Source of the DNA: Prosthecodimorpha hirschii
GTDB lineage: Bacteria; Pseudomonadota; Alphaproteobacteria; Rhizobiales; Ancalomicrobiaceae
NCBI RefSeq assembly: GCF_001305515.1
Contig: NZ_LJYW01000001.1
Location: 4,696,049-4,760,048 of the forward strand
Direction of reading: 5' to 3'
Length of the DNA stretch: 64,000 nt
A model generated the notes under the pieces. It saw only the letters and a list, made by a program, of their open reading frames with translations, was not told the origin of the DNA and searched no databases. This document shows positions 9,432 through 18,347 of the stretch, piece after piece. Position 1 is the first letter of the stretch. Every line of letters starts with the position of its first letter. A program made the position numbers and the translations under genes.

Positions 9432-9887
9432 ATGATCCTGGCTCCCGGCATCACCAAGGCGGGTGAAGGCCTCGACAACATCCGCTGGAACATTCTCGGC
9501 CAGACCTATGTGCCGAAGGAAGTCAGCGAAGCCTCGTTCGGCTGGCACGCCACCTTCCCGGCCGAGACCTTCGTGCCGCCGCATATCCATCCGACCCAGG
9601 ACGAGTTCATCTACATGCTCGAGGGCCGGCTCGACCTGGTCCTCGACGGCCGCGAGGCGGTCGCGCGGTCGGGCGATCTGGTGCGCATGCCGATGGGCAT
9701 CCCGCACGGCATCTTCAACAAGTCCGGCACCACGGCGAAGTGCCTGTTCTGGGTCGCGCCGACCCGCCGGCTCTACGACCTGTTCTGGGCGATCCACAAC
9801 ATGCCCAGCCAGACGCCGGCCGAAGTGGTCGCGCTGGCCGCCAAGCACGAGGTCGATTTCCTGCCGCCGCCGGACGCGCAGGAGTGA
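9432..9887 (+). CDS. Cupin-domain protein
   Basis: The product has 151 residues and a single cupin barrel. Motif 1 is P-P-H-I-H-P-T-Q-D-E-F-I-Y-M-L-E-G, giving His, His and Glu metal ligands, and motif 2 is G-D-L-V-R-M-P-M-G-I-P-H-G with the last His. The start at 9432 follows a GAAAGGAAAG purine tract; a longer frame from 9318 has no such support. Such small cupins serve as ring-cleavage dioxygenases, isomerases or binding proteins. Position between the binding protein and the monooxygenase suggests a step in the same pathway. Confidence 0.8.
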   Translation: MILAPGITKAGEGLDNIRWNILGQTYVPKEVSEASFGWHATFPAETFVPPHIHPTQDEFIYMLEGRLDLVLDGREAVARSGDLVRMPMGIPHGIFNKSGTTAKCLFWVAPTRRLYDLFWAIHNMPSQTPAEVVALAAKHEVDFLPPPDAQE

Positions 9888-9920
9888 CGGCGCCTTCCTC
9901 CGCGTATTCGGGAGAGTGAC

Positions 9921-11162
9921 ATGACGGTTCTCATCGTCGGCGGCGGCATCGGCGGGCTCACGCTCGCGCTCATGCTGCACCGCAAGGGCATCCGCTCGGT
10001 GGTCTACGAGCAGGCGCCGCAGATCCGCGAAGTCGGCGTCGGCATCAACGTGCTGCCGCATGCCATCAAGGAACTGGCCGCGCTCGATCTGCTGCCGGCG
10101 CTCGACGCGGTCGCGCTGCGCACCAAGGAGCTCATCTACATCAACCGGCTCGGCCAGAAGATCTGGGCGGAGCCGCGCGGCCTCGACGGCGGCTTCGACT
10201 ATCCGCAATTCTCGATCCATCGCGGCCGGCTGCAGAAGCTGGTCCACGACGCGGTGATCGAGCGGCTCGGCCCGGATGCGGTCCGCACCGGGCTCCGGCT
10301 CGGCGGCTTCTTCCAGGACGAGGGCGGCGTGACGGCGCATTTCGTCGACAGCCGGTTCGGCAAGTCGAGCGAGACCGTGCGCGGCGAGGTGCTGGTCGGC
10401 GCCGACGGCATCCATTCGGTGGTGCGACGCTATTTCTATCCCGAGCAGGGCCGGCCGAGCTGGCAGGGCGTGCTCTTGTGGCGCGGCGCCACCGAGTGGC
10501 CGAAATTCCTGACCGGCCGCTCGATGTATATCGGCGGCGGCATGGGGGCGAAGCTCGCGCTCTATCCGATCGCGCCCGGCTCGACGCCCGAGACGCGCCT
10601 GACCAACTGGGCGATCGGCATCCGCGTCGCCGACCCGGCCGCGACGACCCCGCCGGTCGACAGCTGGTCGCGCACCGGCCGGATGGACGAGGTCGTGCCC
10701 TATGCGGCGCGCTTCAAGGTGCCGGGGGTGGATGTGGAGGCGCTCGTCCGCGCGACATCGACCTGCTGGGAATATCCGATGTGCGACCGCGATCCGCTGC
10801 CGCGCTGGAGCTTCGGCCGGGTGACGCTGCTCGGCGACGCCGCCCATCCGATGTATCCGGTCGGTTCCAACGGTGCCGCCCAGGCGATCCTGGACGCGCG
10901 CTGCCTGTCCGACATGCTGGCCCGTTCGGAGCATCCGATGCTGGCGCTGTCGCTCTACGAGGAGGATCGCCTGCCGAAGACCGCCGAGATCGTGCGGCTC
11001 AACCGCACCGGCGGCCCGGAACGGGTCATCGACGAGGTCGAGCGCCGCGCCCCGTCCGGCTTCGACTATATCGAGCAGGTGATGAGCCCGGCCGAGCGCG
11101 ACATGATCGTCAAAGGCTATGCCGGCAAGGCCGGCTTCGCCCTGACCCAGGTCAACCGATAG
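9921..11162 (+). CDS. FAD-dependent aromatic monooxygenase (PhzS/salicylate hydroxylase-like)
   Basis: The 413-residue protein opens with the FAD-binding G-G-G-I-G-G-L-T-L-A fingerprint, has the mid-protein A-D-G-I-H-S-V-V-R motif and the second FAD motif L-L-G-D-A-A-H-P-M-Y-P at about residues 295-305. This makes it a group A flavoprotein monooxygenase, which hydroxylates aromatic or heteroaromatic acids with NAD(P)H and O2. The exact substrate is not readable. It begins 33 bases after the cupin and ends before the large repeat block, so it is probably last in the transcription unit. Confidence 0.88.
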   Translation: MTVLIVGGGIGGLTLALMLHRKGIRSVVYEQAPQIREVGVGINVLPHAIKELAALDLLPALDAVALRTKELIYINRLGQKIWAEPRGLDGGFDYPQFSIHRGRLQKLVHDAVIERLGPDAVRTGLRLGGFFQDEGGVTAHFVDSRFGKSSETVRGEVLVGADGIHSVVRRYFYPEQGRPSWQGVLLWRGATEWPKFLTGRSMYIGGGMGAKLALYPIAPGSTPETRLTNWAIGIRVADPAATTPPVDSWSRTGRMDEVVPYAARFKVPGVDVEALVRATSTCWEYPMCDRDPLPRWSFGRVTLLGDAAHPMYPVGSNGAAQAILDARCLSDMLARSEHPMLALSLYEEDRLPKTAEIVRLNRTGGPERVIDEVERRAPSGFDYIEQVMSPAERDMIVKGYAGKAGFALTQVNR

Positions 11163-11270
11163 CCGATCCCATCGCCGCGGCCGGCTCCCCCGGCCGCGGC
11201 GATGCTCGAGTCCGTCCGGGTCTCACCCGCGGAGCCGTGGGTTCGGCCGTTCTACGACAATCTCCCATCG

Positions 11271-12598
11271 CATTCCCGGCCGGAGCGCAAGCGGAGAGCC
11301 GGGACCCACTCTGCCGGCGATGTATCGCAAGATTTTGAATTAACTTGTGAATCTAACGCCCGCTGCGATACAAGTAGGCCCCGGATCGGCGGCCCTGACG
11401 GGCCTTGTCCGGGGATGCGTTGCGAGAGCGGGGCAGGGGCGGCGGGCTCCAACGCTTTCCTGCTCGATAACGCTTCCCTGCTCGATGCGCGCGTCGAGCG
11501 CCAGCGGCGGCCTCCCCATTGGCCATCGCCCGCGCCGGAATGCCCTCCGTCCACCGGAACCATCCCCCCGAAGGGCTGCATTCCCGGCCGGAGCGCAAGC
11601 GGAGAGCCAGGACCCACTCTCCTGGCGACGTGCCGCAAGGCTTTGATTCGAATTGCGATCCTGACGCCCGCTGCGATGCGAGTAGGCCCCGGATCGGCGG
11701 CCCTCACGGGCCTTGTCCGGGGATGCACCGGGAGATCGGTGGGGAGCCCTCGCATTTGAGAAGGCACGCGCAATCTCGCACCGCATTCCCGGCCGTAGCG
11801 CCAGTGGAGAGCCGGGATCAGCTCTGCTGCCAACTTGCAGCAAGATTCTGATTTAATTGGCGATCTTGATGCCGCCGCAGGGCGAGTGGGCCCCGGATCG
11901 GCGGCCCTTCGGGCCTTGTCCGGGGATGCGGCCCGCGAGATTGCGGCGGGTCCCCTGATCCAGGAAAGGGCACGCGATGGATTTGGGAATAGATCCGCGA
12001 TCTCCCATCGCATTCCCGGCCGGAGCGTAAGCGGAGAGCCGGGACCTACTCTGTCGGCGACGTGTCGCAAGGTTTTGATTTAACTGCTGAACCTGACGCC
12101 CGCTGCGCTGCGAGTAGGCCCCGGATCGGCGGCCCTTCGGGCCTTGTCCGGGGATACGTTGCGAGAGTGGGGCAGGGGAGGCGGGCTCCAACGCTTGCCT
12201 GCTCGACAACGCTTCCCTGCTCGATGCCCGCGCCCAGCGCCAACGGTCTTCTCCCCGTTGGCCATCGCCCGCTCCCGAATGCCCTCCGTCCAGCGGAACC
12301 ATCCCCCCGAAGGGCCGCATTCCCGGCCGGAGCGTCAGCGGAGAGCCGGGACCCACTCTGCCGGCGGCTTGCCGCAAGGTTTTGATTTAACTGGTGAACC
12401 TGACGCCCGCTGCGATGCGAGTAGGCCCCGGATCGGCGGCCCTTCGGGCCTTGTCCGGGGATGCGTTGCGAGAGTGGGGCAGAGGGGGCGGGCTCCAACG
12501 CTTTCTTGCTGGATAACGCTTCCCTGCTCGATGCCCGTGCCCAGCGCCAGCGGCCGTCTCCCCGTTGGCAATCGCCCACTCCCGAATGCCCCCGCCCG
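11271..12598 (+). repeat. Right block of mosaic palindromic intergenic repeat (units A-E)
   Basis: Five units lie at 11271-11419 (A), 11579-11727 (B), 11784-11930 (C), 12011-12158 (D) and 12318-12465 (E). Each starts with CATTCCCGGC, has a first hairpin closed by GCCGGG, a variable middle with TTTGATT-like AT-rich bases, then CCCCGGATCGGCGGCCC and its partner GGGCCTTGTCCGGGG. A, D and E are followed by a second conserved module of about 130-160 bp (11420-11578, 12159-12317, 12466-12598); B and C are followed by shorter unrelated spacers. The block lies between two genes and contains no believable coding sequence despite long open frames in several phases. Confidence 0.88.
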
Positions 12599-12634
12599 CC
12601 GGCGCGGCGCATCCCGACGTCTCCCGTCCCCGCC

Positions 12635-13342
12635 TCACGTCTCGAAGCGCAGCAGGCGTTGGGGGTCGGGGGCGGTCAGGATGCCGTGGTCGGTCTGCAC
12701 GACGCCGCGGCGTTCGAGCACCTTCAAGGCTTCGTTGGTGCTCTGGCGCGACAGGCCGCAGAGGAGCGCGATCTCCTCCTGGGTGATCTCCAGGTCGGGC
12801 GCCGGGTTCGGATAGAGCACCGGATCGTAGAGCCAGCCGAGCGTGCGGGCGACGCGCGACGCGGCGTCGAGGGTGCGGTCGTATTCGACCAGGGCCATGA
12901 ACTGGCCGAGCCGCTCGTTGAGCTGGCGGACCAGGAAGCGGTTGAAGCCGACGGAGTGGTCGAGCAGCCAGGCGAAGGTCGCCTTGTTCATCAGCGCAAT
13001 GCGCGTGTCGCGCAGGGCGACCACGTCGTATTGGCGCGGCTCGTCCTTCAGCATGGTGCCCTCGCCGAACCAGCCGCCGGTCCTGACCCCCGTGAAGGTC
13101 ATGGCCTTGCCGGACTTGGCAATGGTCGAAACCTTGACCAGCCCGCGCGAAACGCCGGTCCAATGGTCGAAGCGATCGCCGCGATGCCACAGATAGGCGC
13201 CGCGCGGATAGGCCTTCTCGACGATGCCGCGCCGTGCGCGCTCGAACTCGTCGTCGGCGAGTTCGCGCGACCAGGCCGCGATGGCCAGAAACGTCTCCCC
13301 CGTGATCAACCCGATGCCCCGCCGCTGCGATCGACGGACCAT
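12635..13342 (-). CDS. Crp/Fnr-family transcriptional regulator
   Basis: Residues about 20-140 form a cyclic-nucleotide-binding-type beta-roll (Y-P-R-G-A-Y-L-W-H-R-G-D, G-G-W-F-G-E-G-T-M-L) and the C-terminus holds the Crp helix-turn-helix E-I-T-Q-E-E-I-A-L-L-C-G-L-S-R-Q-S-T-N. No N-terminal cysteine cluster for an Fnr-type iron-sulfur cluster is present. ATG 13342 is used, but it lacks a good ribosome site and a start up to about 40 codons later is possible. It is divergent from the aminotransferase at 13506 and may control it. Confidence 0.85.
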   Translation of the reverse strand: MVRRSQRRGIGLITGETFLAIAAWSRELADDEFERARRGIVEKAYPRGAYLWHRGDRFDHWTGVSRGLVKVSTIAKSGKAMTFTGVRTGGWFGEGTMLKDEPRQYDVVALRDTRIALMNKATFAWLLDHSVGFNRFLVRQLNERLGQFMALVEYDRTLDAASRVARTLGWLYDPVLYPNPAPDLEITQEEIALLCGLSRQSTNEALKVLERRGVVQTDHGILTAPDPQRLLRFET

Positions 13343-13434
13343 AGACGAGGCCGGTCGGCAGGGAAATCCGGGGGCCTGCGATCCAGCCATCCAGGCGCGC
13401 GGACGGCACCATCCATTCCAAAAGGTAAGTCTTA

Positions 13435-13462
13435 TTGACATAAATCCGCGGAGGTCTAAGGT
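13435..13462 (+). promoter_or_regulatory. Candidate promoter of the 13506 aminotransferase
   Basis: A perfect TTGACA at 13435-13440 is followed after 16 bp by TAAGGT (13457-13462), about 44 bases before the ATG. The -10 matches the consensus only moderately. Confidence 0.4.
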
Positions 13463-13505
13463 CGCCATCCCTCGCCAGAAGGGGCCACCTCAGAAGGGGA
13501 ATGTC

Positions 13506-14723
13506 ATGGACTGGGAGAAACGATACGCCCGGCGCGCCGAACGGATGCGCGCCTCCGAGATCCGGGAGTTGCTGAAACTGCTGGATCAGCCCGACATCAT
13601 CTCCTTCGCCGGCGGCATTCCCGACCCGGCCCTGTTCCCGGCCTCGGCCTTTGCGGACGCCTATCGCGACGTGCTCGGCGCCGAGACGGCCGGCACGGCG
13701 CTGCAATATTCGGTCAGCGAGGGCTATGCGCCGCTCCGGGCCTGGATCGTCGCGCGCATGGCCGAGATCGGCGTGCCCTGCGGGATCGACAACATCCTGA
13801 TCACGTCGGGCTCGCAGCAGGGGCTCGACTATCTCGGCAAGCTGTTCCTGTCGCCGGACGACACGGCGCTGGTCACCTGGCCGACCTATCTGGGCGCCCT
13901 GCAGGCCTTCAACAGCTACGAGCCGCGCTACGACCGGCTGAACCCGGACGGCGGCAACATGACGCCGGCGGCCTATCGCGACGCGGCCGCGGCGGCCGGC
14001 GGCAGCGTCAAGTTCGCCTATCTGACGCCCGACTTCGCCAATCCGACCGGCGAGACCATCGACCGGACCCAGCGCGAAGGGGTGCTCGATCTCGCCGAGG
14101 CGCTGGATATTCCGGTCATCGAGGATACCGCCTATCTGCCGCTGCGCTACGACGGCGCGGCCCCGCCGTCGATCCTGGCGCTCGACATCGCGCGCACCGG
14201 CAGCATCGACGCCAGCCGCACCATCTTCTGCGGCAGCTTCTCCAAGACGCTCGCGCCCGGCCTGCGGCTCGGCTGGATCTGCGCGGCCGAGCCCCTGATC
14301 CGCAAGCTGGTGCTGATCAAGCAGGCCTCCGACCTGAACACGCCGACCATCAACCAGATGGTCATGCACCGGGTCGCGGACGCCGTCTACGCGACCCAGG
14401 TGCCGCGTCTCGTCGCCGCCTACCGCGCCAAGCGCGACGCCATGCTGGCCGCCCTGGAGCGGCACATGCCGGCGGGCGTCAGCTGGACGCGGCCGGAGGG
14501 CGGCATGTTCGTCTGGGTCACCCTGCCGGAGGGCTTCGACGGCGCCGCGCTGCTCGCCCGCGCGGTCGAGAGTGCCCGCGTCGCCTTCGTGCCCGGCCGC
14601 GCCTTTTTCGCCGACGGCTCGGGCGCCAACACCATCCGGCTGAACTTCTCGATGCCGCCGGTCGATCGCATCGACGAGGGCATCGCGCGCCTGGCCGGCG
14701 TGATCCGGGACAGCCGCCCTTAA
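13506..14723 (+). CDS. PLP-dependent aminotransferase (2-aminoadipate transaminase-like)
   Basis: This 405-residue protein belongs to the MocR/LysN branch of fold-type I aminotransferases, without a fused regulator domain. It shows I-S-F-A-G-G-I-P-D-P near residue 35, T-S-G-S-Q-Q-G-L-D, D-F-A-N-P-T-G, and the PLP lysine in C-G-S-F-S-K-T-L-A-P-G-L-R-L-G. Family members transaminate 2-aminoadipate, kynurenine or branched and aromatic amino acids. It is divergent from a Crp/Fnr gene and its stop lies 8 bases from the stop of the convergent AraC gene. Confidence 0.88.
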   Translation: MDWEKRYARRAERMRASEIRELLKLLDQPDIISFAGGIPDPALFPASAFADAYRDVLGAETAGTALQYSVSEGYAPLRAWIVARMAEIGVPCGIDNILITSGSQQGLDYLGKLFLSPDDTALVTWPTYLGALQAFNSYEPRYDRLNPDGGNMTPAAYRDAAAAAGGSVKFAYLTPDFANPTGETIDRTQREGVLDLAEALDIPVIEDTAYLPLRYDGAAPPSILALDIARTGSIDASRTIFCGSFSKTLAPGLRLGWICAAEPLIRKLVLIKQASDLNTPTINQMVMHRVADAVYATQVPRLVAAYRAKRDAMLAALERHMPAGVSWTRPEGGMFVWVTLPEGFDGAALLARAVESARVAFVPGRAFFADGSGANTIRLNFSMPPVDRIDEGIARLAGVIRDSRP

Positions 14724-14731
14724 CGGCGGGA

Positions 14732-15739
14732 TCAGGCCCGCGCGCCGCGCTTTCTCAGCGTCTCGCTCGGGCTCTCGCCGAACATGTCGCGGTAGAAGGC
14801 CGAGAAGCGGCCGAGATGCCAGAAGCCCCAGGCCATGGCGATGTCGGCTACGGTCGCGTCGGTGCCGGCGGCCGCCTTGAGGTCGCGGCGGGCGCCGTGC
14901 AGGCGGACATTGCGGATATAGGTCGAGGGCGACAGGCCGAGCGTCTCGGAGAAGCAGTATTCGAGCGTGCGCACCGAGACGCCGAGCCGGCGGGCCAGCA
15001 CCGTCAGGGGCGGCGGCTCGGTTTCCGCAGCCTCGACCAGCGCCCGCGCCTCCGCGACGATCCGGTAGCGCTGGCTCGGACTGAGATCGGCGGCCGGCCG
15101 CTCCTCCGTGGCGAACAGGGACAGGCAGCGCCCGGCGATCAGGGCCGGCAGGCTCGCCAGGGCGGTCTCGTCGGCGATCATCGGGCCGGCCGCGGCCAGA
15201 TCGCCGACCAGGCCCATCACCCAGGCGCCGAGCGCCTGCGCGGCCGGTCCTCCGACGATCGGGGGCATCCTGGCACGCGAGAAATCGTCCGCATCGAGGC
15301 CCCAGGACGGGCAGCGGTCGAGCTCCAGCACAACGGCGGAAAGATGCATGCGCTCGTGGCAGATGAACTCGTGCGCCTCGCCATGACGCAGCGTGAGGGC
15401 GGTGCCCTCGGCCGCCGGGCAGCCATGGAACAGGCCCGGTGCGCTGCTCGGCAGCGGGAAGCCGAGCACGAAGCTGTTCGGCGGCGGCGCCACATCCTGA
15501 CGCAGCTTCAGGTTCGTGGTCTCGGCGAAGAGGGTGATGCCGGGCAGGCCGACCTGGGTCAGAAGGCCGCGAAACGGGCCGGCGTCGAGCTGCGTGTAGC
15601 ACTGGTCCCAGCCCGACAGGGCGGCGGCGTGCTCGTCGATATCGGTCGAGCGCGTCTCCCGGCGCTCGACGCCGGCAGGAACGGCGGCAATCGGTCCGGT
15701 TTCGGAACCGTGCGCAGGGTTGCTGATCGGGACCCCCAT
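14732..15739 (-). CDS. AraC-family transcriptional regulator, likely controls the amine dehydrogenase operon
   Basis: The 335-residue product ends in two helix-turn-helix motifs of the AraC/XylS type (L-A-R-R-L-G-V-S-V-R-T-L-E-Y-C-F and the A-W-G-F-W-H-L-G-R-F-S-A-F-Y segment), while the N-terminal part is a ligand-binding region resembling AraC-binding-like regulators. ATG 15739 follows GAGGGGAG, a strong ribosome site; an upstream GTG at 15898 is rejected. It is divergent from the TTQ dehydrogenase operon 200 bp away, so it is the natural candidate activator, in place of the LysR-type MauR of Paracoccus. Confidence 0.85.
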   Translation of the reverse strand: MGVPISNPAHGSETGPIAAVPAGVERRETRSTDIDEHAAALSGWDQCYTQLDAGPFRGLLTQVGLPGITLFAETTNLKLRQDVAPPPNSFVLGFPLPSSAPGLFHGCPAAEGTALTLRHGEAHEFICHERMHLSAVVLELDRCPSWGLDADDFSRARMPPIVGGPAAQALGAWVMGLVGDLAAAGPMIADETALASLPALIAGRCLSLFATEERPAADLSPSQRYRIVAEARALVEAAETEPPPLTVLARRLGVSVRTLEYCFSETLGLSPSTYIRNVRLHGARRDLKAAAGTDATVADIAMAWGFWHLGRFSAFYRDMFGESPSETLRKRGARA

Positions 15740-15939
15740 GGGCCGCTCCCCTCGAGGCGGTCGGTCGGGACGGGCATGGTCCACCGTCCGATATAGAATA
15801 GGCAAGCACAAATGCGCGCCGTCCGGCGCCGAAAATTGGTGCGTTGCAGCAAGTGACGGATTGCGCAATGCGGATAGACCGGGACGGCAGGTCGACACTA
15901 CGCTCCGATCCTCCGAAATCGGGCCCGCTCGAGGTGACC

Positions 15940-17094
15940 ATGCGTCAGAACTCGCGAGAAGTCTTCGCCACGTTGCTGCTGGCGTCTGCCGCCGTCTTGC
16001 CGACCGTCGCGACGGCGGAAGATTTACGTCCCGAAAAGGTCACCGTCGCCAGACTCGACGCTGCAACGCCTCGTATCTATGCGGTCGACATTGCCATCAA
16101 CCATATCGTGGACGGTCGGGCCTATGTGCTCAATCCCGAAACGTTGGAGATGATCGGTCTGATCGGGACCGGCTTTGCCGGCCAGTTCTACGTGCCGAAG
16201 GGCCGCGACGAAGTCTATGTCGCGACCAGTTACTATCCGAAACTGACGCGCGGCGACCGCTCCGACTGGCTCGAGGTCTACGATACGCAGACGCTGGAGC
16301 TGAAGAAGGAGATCCGGATCGTCTCCCGCCGGGCCCAGGCGCTGAACTATCGGCCGCTGATGCAGGCCTCCACCGACGGCCGCTTCATGTTCGTCCAGAA
16401 CGCGACGCCGGCCACCTCGGTAACGGTGGTCGACATGAAGGCGGGCAAGCAGTCCGGCGAGGTGCCGAACCCCGGCTGCTACGGCATCTATCCGGCCGCC
16501 GCCAAGCCGAACGTCTTCTCGACATTGTGCGGCGACGGCACCATGCGCAGCTTCACGCTCGACGCGAAGGGCGCCAAGGCGTCCGCCAAGGCGAGCGCGA
16601 AATTCTTCGATGCCGACAAGGACGCCCTGTTCCTGCATGCCGAGCAGGACGGCGACACGCTGTGGTTCGTCTCCTTCCAGGGCGTCGTCCACAAGGTCTC
16701 GATCGCCGGCGAGACGGCGACGGTCGAGGACAGCTTCGCACTCGCCAAGGATGTCGAGGGCGACTGGCGGCCGGGCGGGTACCAGCCGATGGCGCTCGAT
16801 GCCAAGGCCGGCATGCTCTACGTGCTGATGCACAAGGGCGGCGCGGAGGGCAGCCACAAGAACCCGGCCGAGGAGATCTGGGCGATCGACCTCAAGGCCA
16901 AGAAGGTCGCCGGCCGCTCGCCGACCCAGCCGGCCACGACCCTGGCCATCCTGCCCGGCGCCAAGCCGGCACTGTTCGGCGTCAACCCGATCGACGCCGC
17001 CGTGATCCGCTACGACATCGAGGCGGGCGGCGCCGTCAAGGAGACCAAGACCGCCAAGGTCGGCGAGGCCGTCATTCAGCTTGAGGGCAAGTGA
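15940..17094 (+). CDS. aauB: TTQ amine dehydrogenase large (heavy) subunit
   Basis: The 384-residue product is the beta-propeller subunit that scaffolds the TTQ small subunit. A Sec signal peptide ends at T-V-A-T-A. The mature protein has repeated propeller blades and motifs such as D-G-R-F-M-F-V-Q-N-A-T-P-A-T-S-V-T-V-V-D and the C-terminal I-D-L-K-A-K-K-V-A-G-R. It is the first gene of an operon in the classical order B-E-D-A. The symbol aauB is chosen over mauB because the small subunit looks like the aromatic amine enzyme; on this subunit alone the two cannot be told apart. The stop is followed one base later by mauE. Confidence 0.85.
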   Translation: MRQNSREVFATLLLASAAVLPTVATAEDLRPEKVTVARLDAATPRIYAVDIAINHIVDGRAYVLNPETLEMIGLIGTGFAGQFYVPKGRDEVYVATSYYPKLTRGDRSDWLEVYDTQTLELKKEIRIVSRRAQALNYRPLMQASTDGRFMFVQNATPATSVTVVDMKAGKQSGEVPNPGCYGIYPAAAKPNVFSTLCGDGTMRSFTLDAKGAKASAKASAKFFDADKDALFLHAEQDGDTLWFVSFQGVVHKVSIAGETATVEDSFALAKDVEGDWRPGGYQPMALDAKAGMLYVLMHKGGAEGSHKNPAEEIWAIDLKAKKVAGRSPTQPATTLAILPGAKPALFGVNPIDAAVIRYDIEAGGAVKETKTAKVGEAVIQLEGK

Positions 17095-17095
17095 C

Positions 17096-17653
17096 ATGGC
17101 GGCCGTCCTGATGCCGCTCGATCCGCTTCTGGTCGCCGCCGCGATCGGCCTGACCGTGCTCGTCTTCGCGCGCGCCGTCCTGCACAAGGCCTCCGATTTC
17201 GAGACCTTCCGCCAGCAGGTCGAGGACTATCGCCTGCTGCCGGCGGCGCTGTCCGGCCCGGTCGCCGTGCTGCTCGGTCTGGCCGAGGTCGCCGTGATCG
17301 CCGCGCTGCTCTGGCCCGCCGCCCGGATTGTGGGCGGGGTCGGGGCGATGGCGGTGCTCCTCGCCTATGCAGGCGCCATGGCGCTCAATCTGGCGCGCGG
17401 GCGGACCACGATCGACTGCGGCTGCGGCGGTCCCGGCCAGGCCATCTCCTGGACCCTGGTCGTGCGCAACCTGGTGCTCGCGGCCGTCGCCGGGCTGGTC
17501 CTGCTGCCCGCCGCGACCCGCCCGCTCGGCATTCTGGACATGATCGCCCTGCCGGTCATGGTGCTGACCACCTGGCTGGTCCTGGTCGTGATCGAGCAAT
17601 TGGCCCGCACCTTCGCGCATATCCGCACCCTGCGCGAAAACGGCTTCGACTGA
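17096..17653 (+). CDS. mauE: MauE-family membrane protein for amine dehydrogenase maturation
   Basis: This 185-residue inner-membrane protein has four to five hydrophobic segments and the loop D-C-G-C-G-G (near residue 105), a conserved cysteine pair of MauE/DoxX-like proteins. In Paracoccus, MauE and MauD are required for stable small subunit, presumably for disulfide formation. ATG 17096 starts one base after the large-subunit stop, which implies translational coupling. Confidence 0.87.
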   Translation: MAAVLMPLDPLLVAAAIGLTVLVFARAVLHKASDFETFRQQVEDYRLLPAALSGPVAVLLGLAEVAVIAALLWPAARIVGGVGAMAVLLAYAGAMALNLARGRTTIDCGCGGPGQAISWTLVVRNLVLAAVAGLVLLPAATRPLGILDMIALPVMVLTTWLVLVVIEQLARTFAHIRTLRENGFD

Positions 17654-17719
17654 ACTGCAGCGTTCCCATGGCGCCCGCCCGGGTGCCGATCGCCGCCGGT
17701 GGAAAGGGAGTTTCGCGTG

Positions 17720-18313
17720 ATGGAAGGTCTCGTCGTCGCCGTCGGGCTGCTCTGGGTCCTGGTCGTCATCCTGGCCGTGGTGGTCTTCGCGCTCGCCCGT
17801 CAGGTCGGCGTGCTGTTCGAGCGGGTCGCGCCGATGGGCGCGCTGATGACCGATGCCGGCCCCAAGATCGGCGAGGCCGCGCCGCGCATGGATCTGGTCA
17901 CGCTCACCGGCAAGCGCCTCGCACTCGGCGGGCCGTCGCCGCGCTCGACACTGGTCTTCTTCCTCTCGCCGACCTGCCCGGTCTGCAAGAAGCTGCTGCC
18001 GGTGCTGAAATCGGCGCGCACGGCGGAAGCCGCCTGGATGGACGTGGTGCTGGCCAGCGACGGCGACCGCCCCGCTCACGACGTGTTCGTGCGCGAGAAG
18101 GGGCTGGAGAGCTTCCCCTATATCCTCTCGACCGAACTCGGCATGACCTTCCGGGTCAGCCGGCTGCCCTTCGCGATCCTGATCGACGGCGCCGGCGTGG
18201 TCCGCGCCAAGGGCCTGATCAACAACCGCGAACAGCTCGAGAGCCTGTTCAACGCCAAGGAACTCGCCGTGCCGTCGATCCAGGACTACCTGGACCGTCC
18301 GGCCGTCTCGTGA
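17720..18313 (+). CDS. mauD: MauD, thioredoxin-like disulfide protein for amine dehydrogenase
   Basis: The 197-residue protein has an N-terminal membrane anchor (residues about 5-30) followed by a periplasmic thioredoxin fold with the active site S-P-T-C-P-V-C-K. In Mau systems MauD is needed to form the six or seven disulfides of the small subunit. The start at 17720 follows AAAGGGAG; an in-frame ATG at 17699 would be upstream of that site. It lies between mauE and the small-subunit gene. Confidence 0.9.
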   Translation: MEGLVVAVGLLWVLVVILAVVVFALARQVGVLFERVAPMGALMTDAGPKIGEAAPRMDLVTLTGKRLALGGPSPRSTLVFFLSPTCPVCKKLLPVLKSARTAEAAWMDVVLASDGDRPAHDVFVREKGLESFPYILSTELGMTFRVSRLPFAILIDGAGVVRAKGLINNREQLESLFNAKELAVPSIQDYLDRPAVS

Positions 18314-18347
18314 TCCGATCGAACCGCCGCCTTCCGGAGGCCCACCC

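Noticed and set aside
11271-12598. CRISPR array
   Set aside because: Units are about 148 bp with internal hairpins and irregular homologous spacers, not 25-40 bp repeats with unique spacers; no cas genes nearby.
11252-12612. Several 80-270-codon frames in the repeat block
   Set aside because: The same peptide fragments recur in several frames because the DNA is a palindromic repeat; no ribosome sites or domains.
12387-15941. Very long minus-strand open frame of about 1184 codons
   Set aside because: It crosses the repeat block, the Crp gene, the plus-strand aminotransferase and the AraC gene in wrong frames; its translation is Arg/Pro/Ala-rich with no domain. It reflects high GC content.
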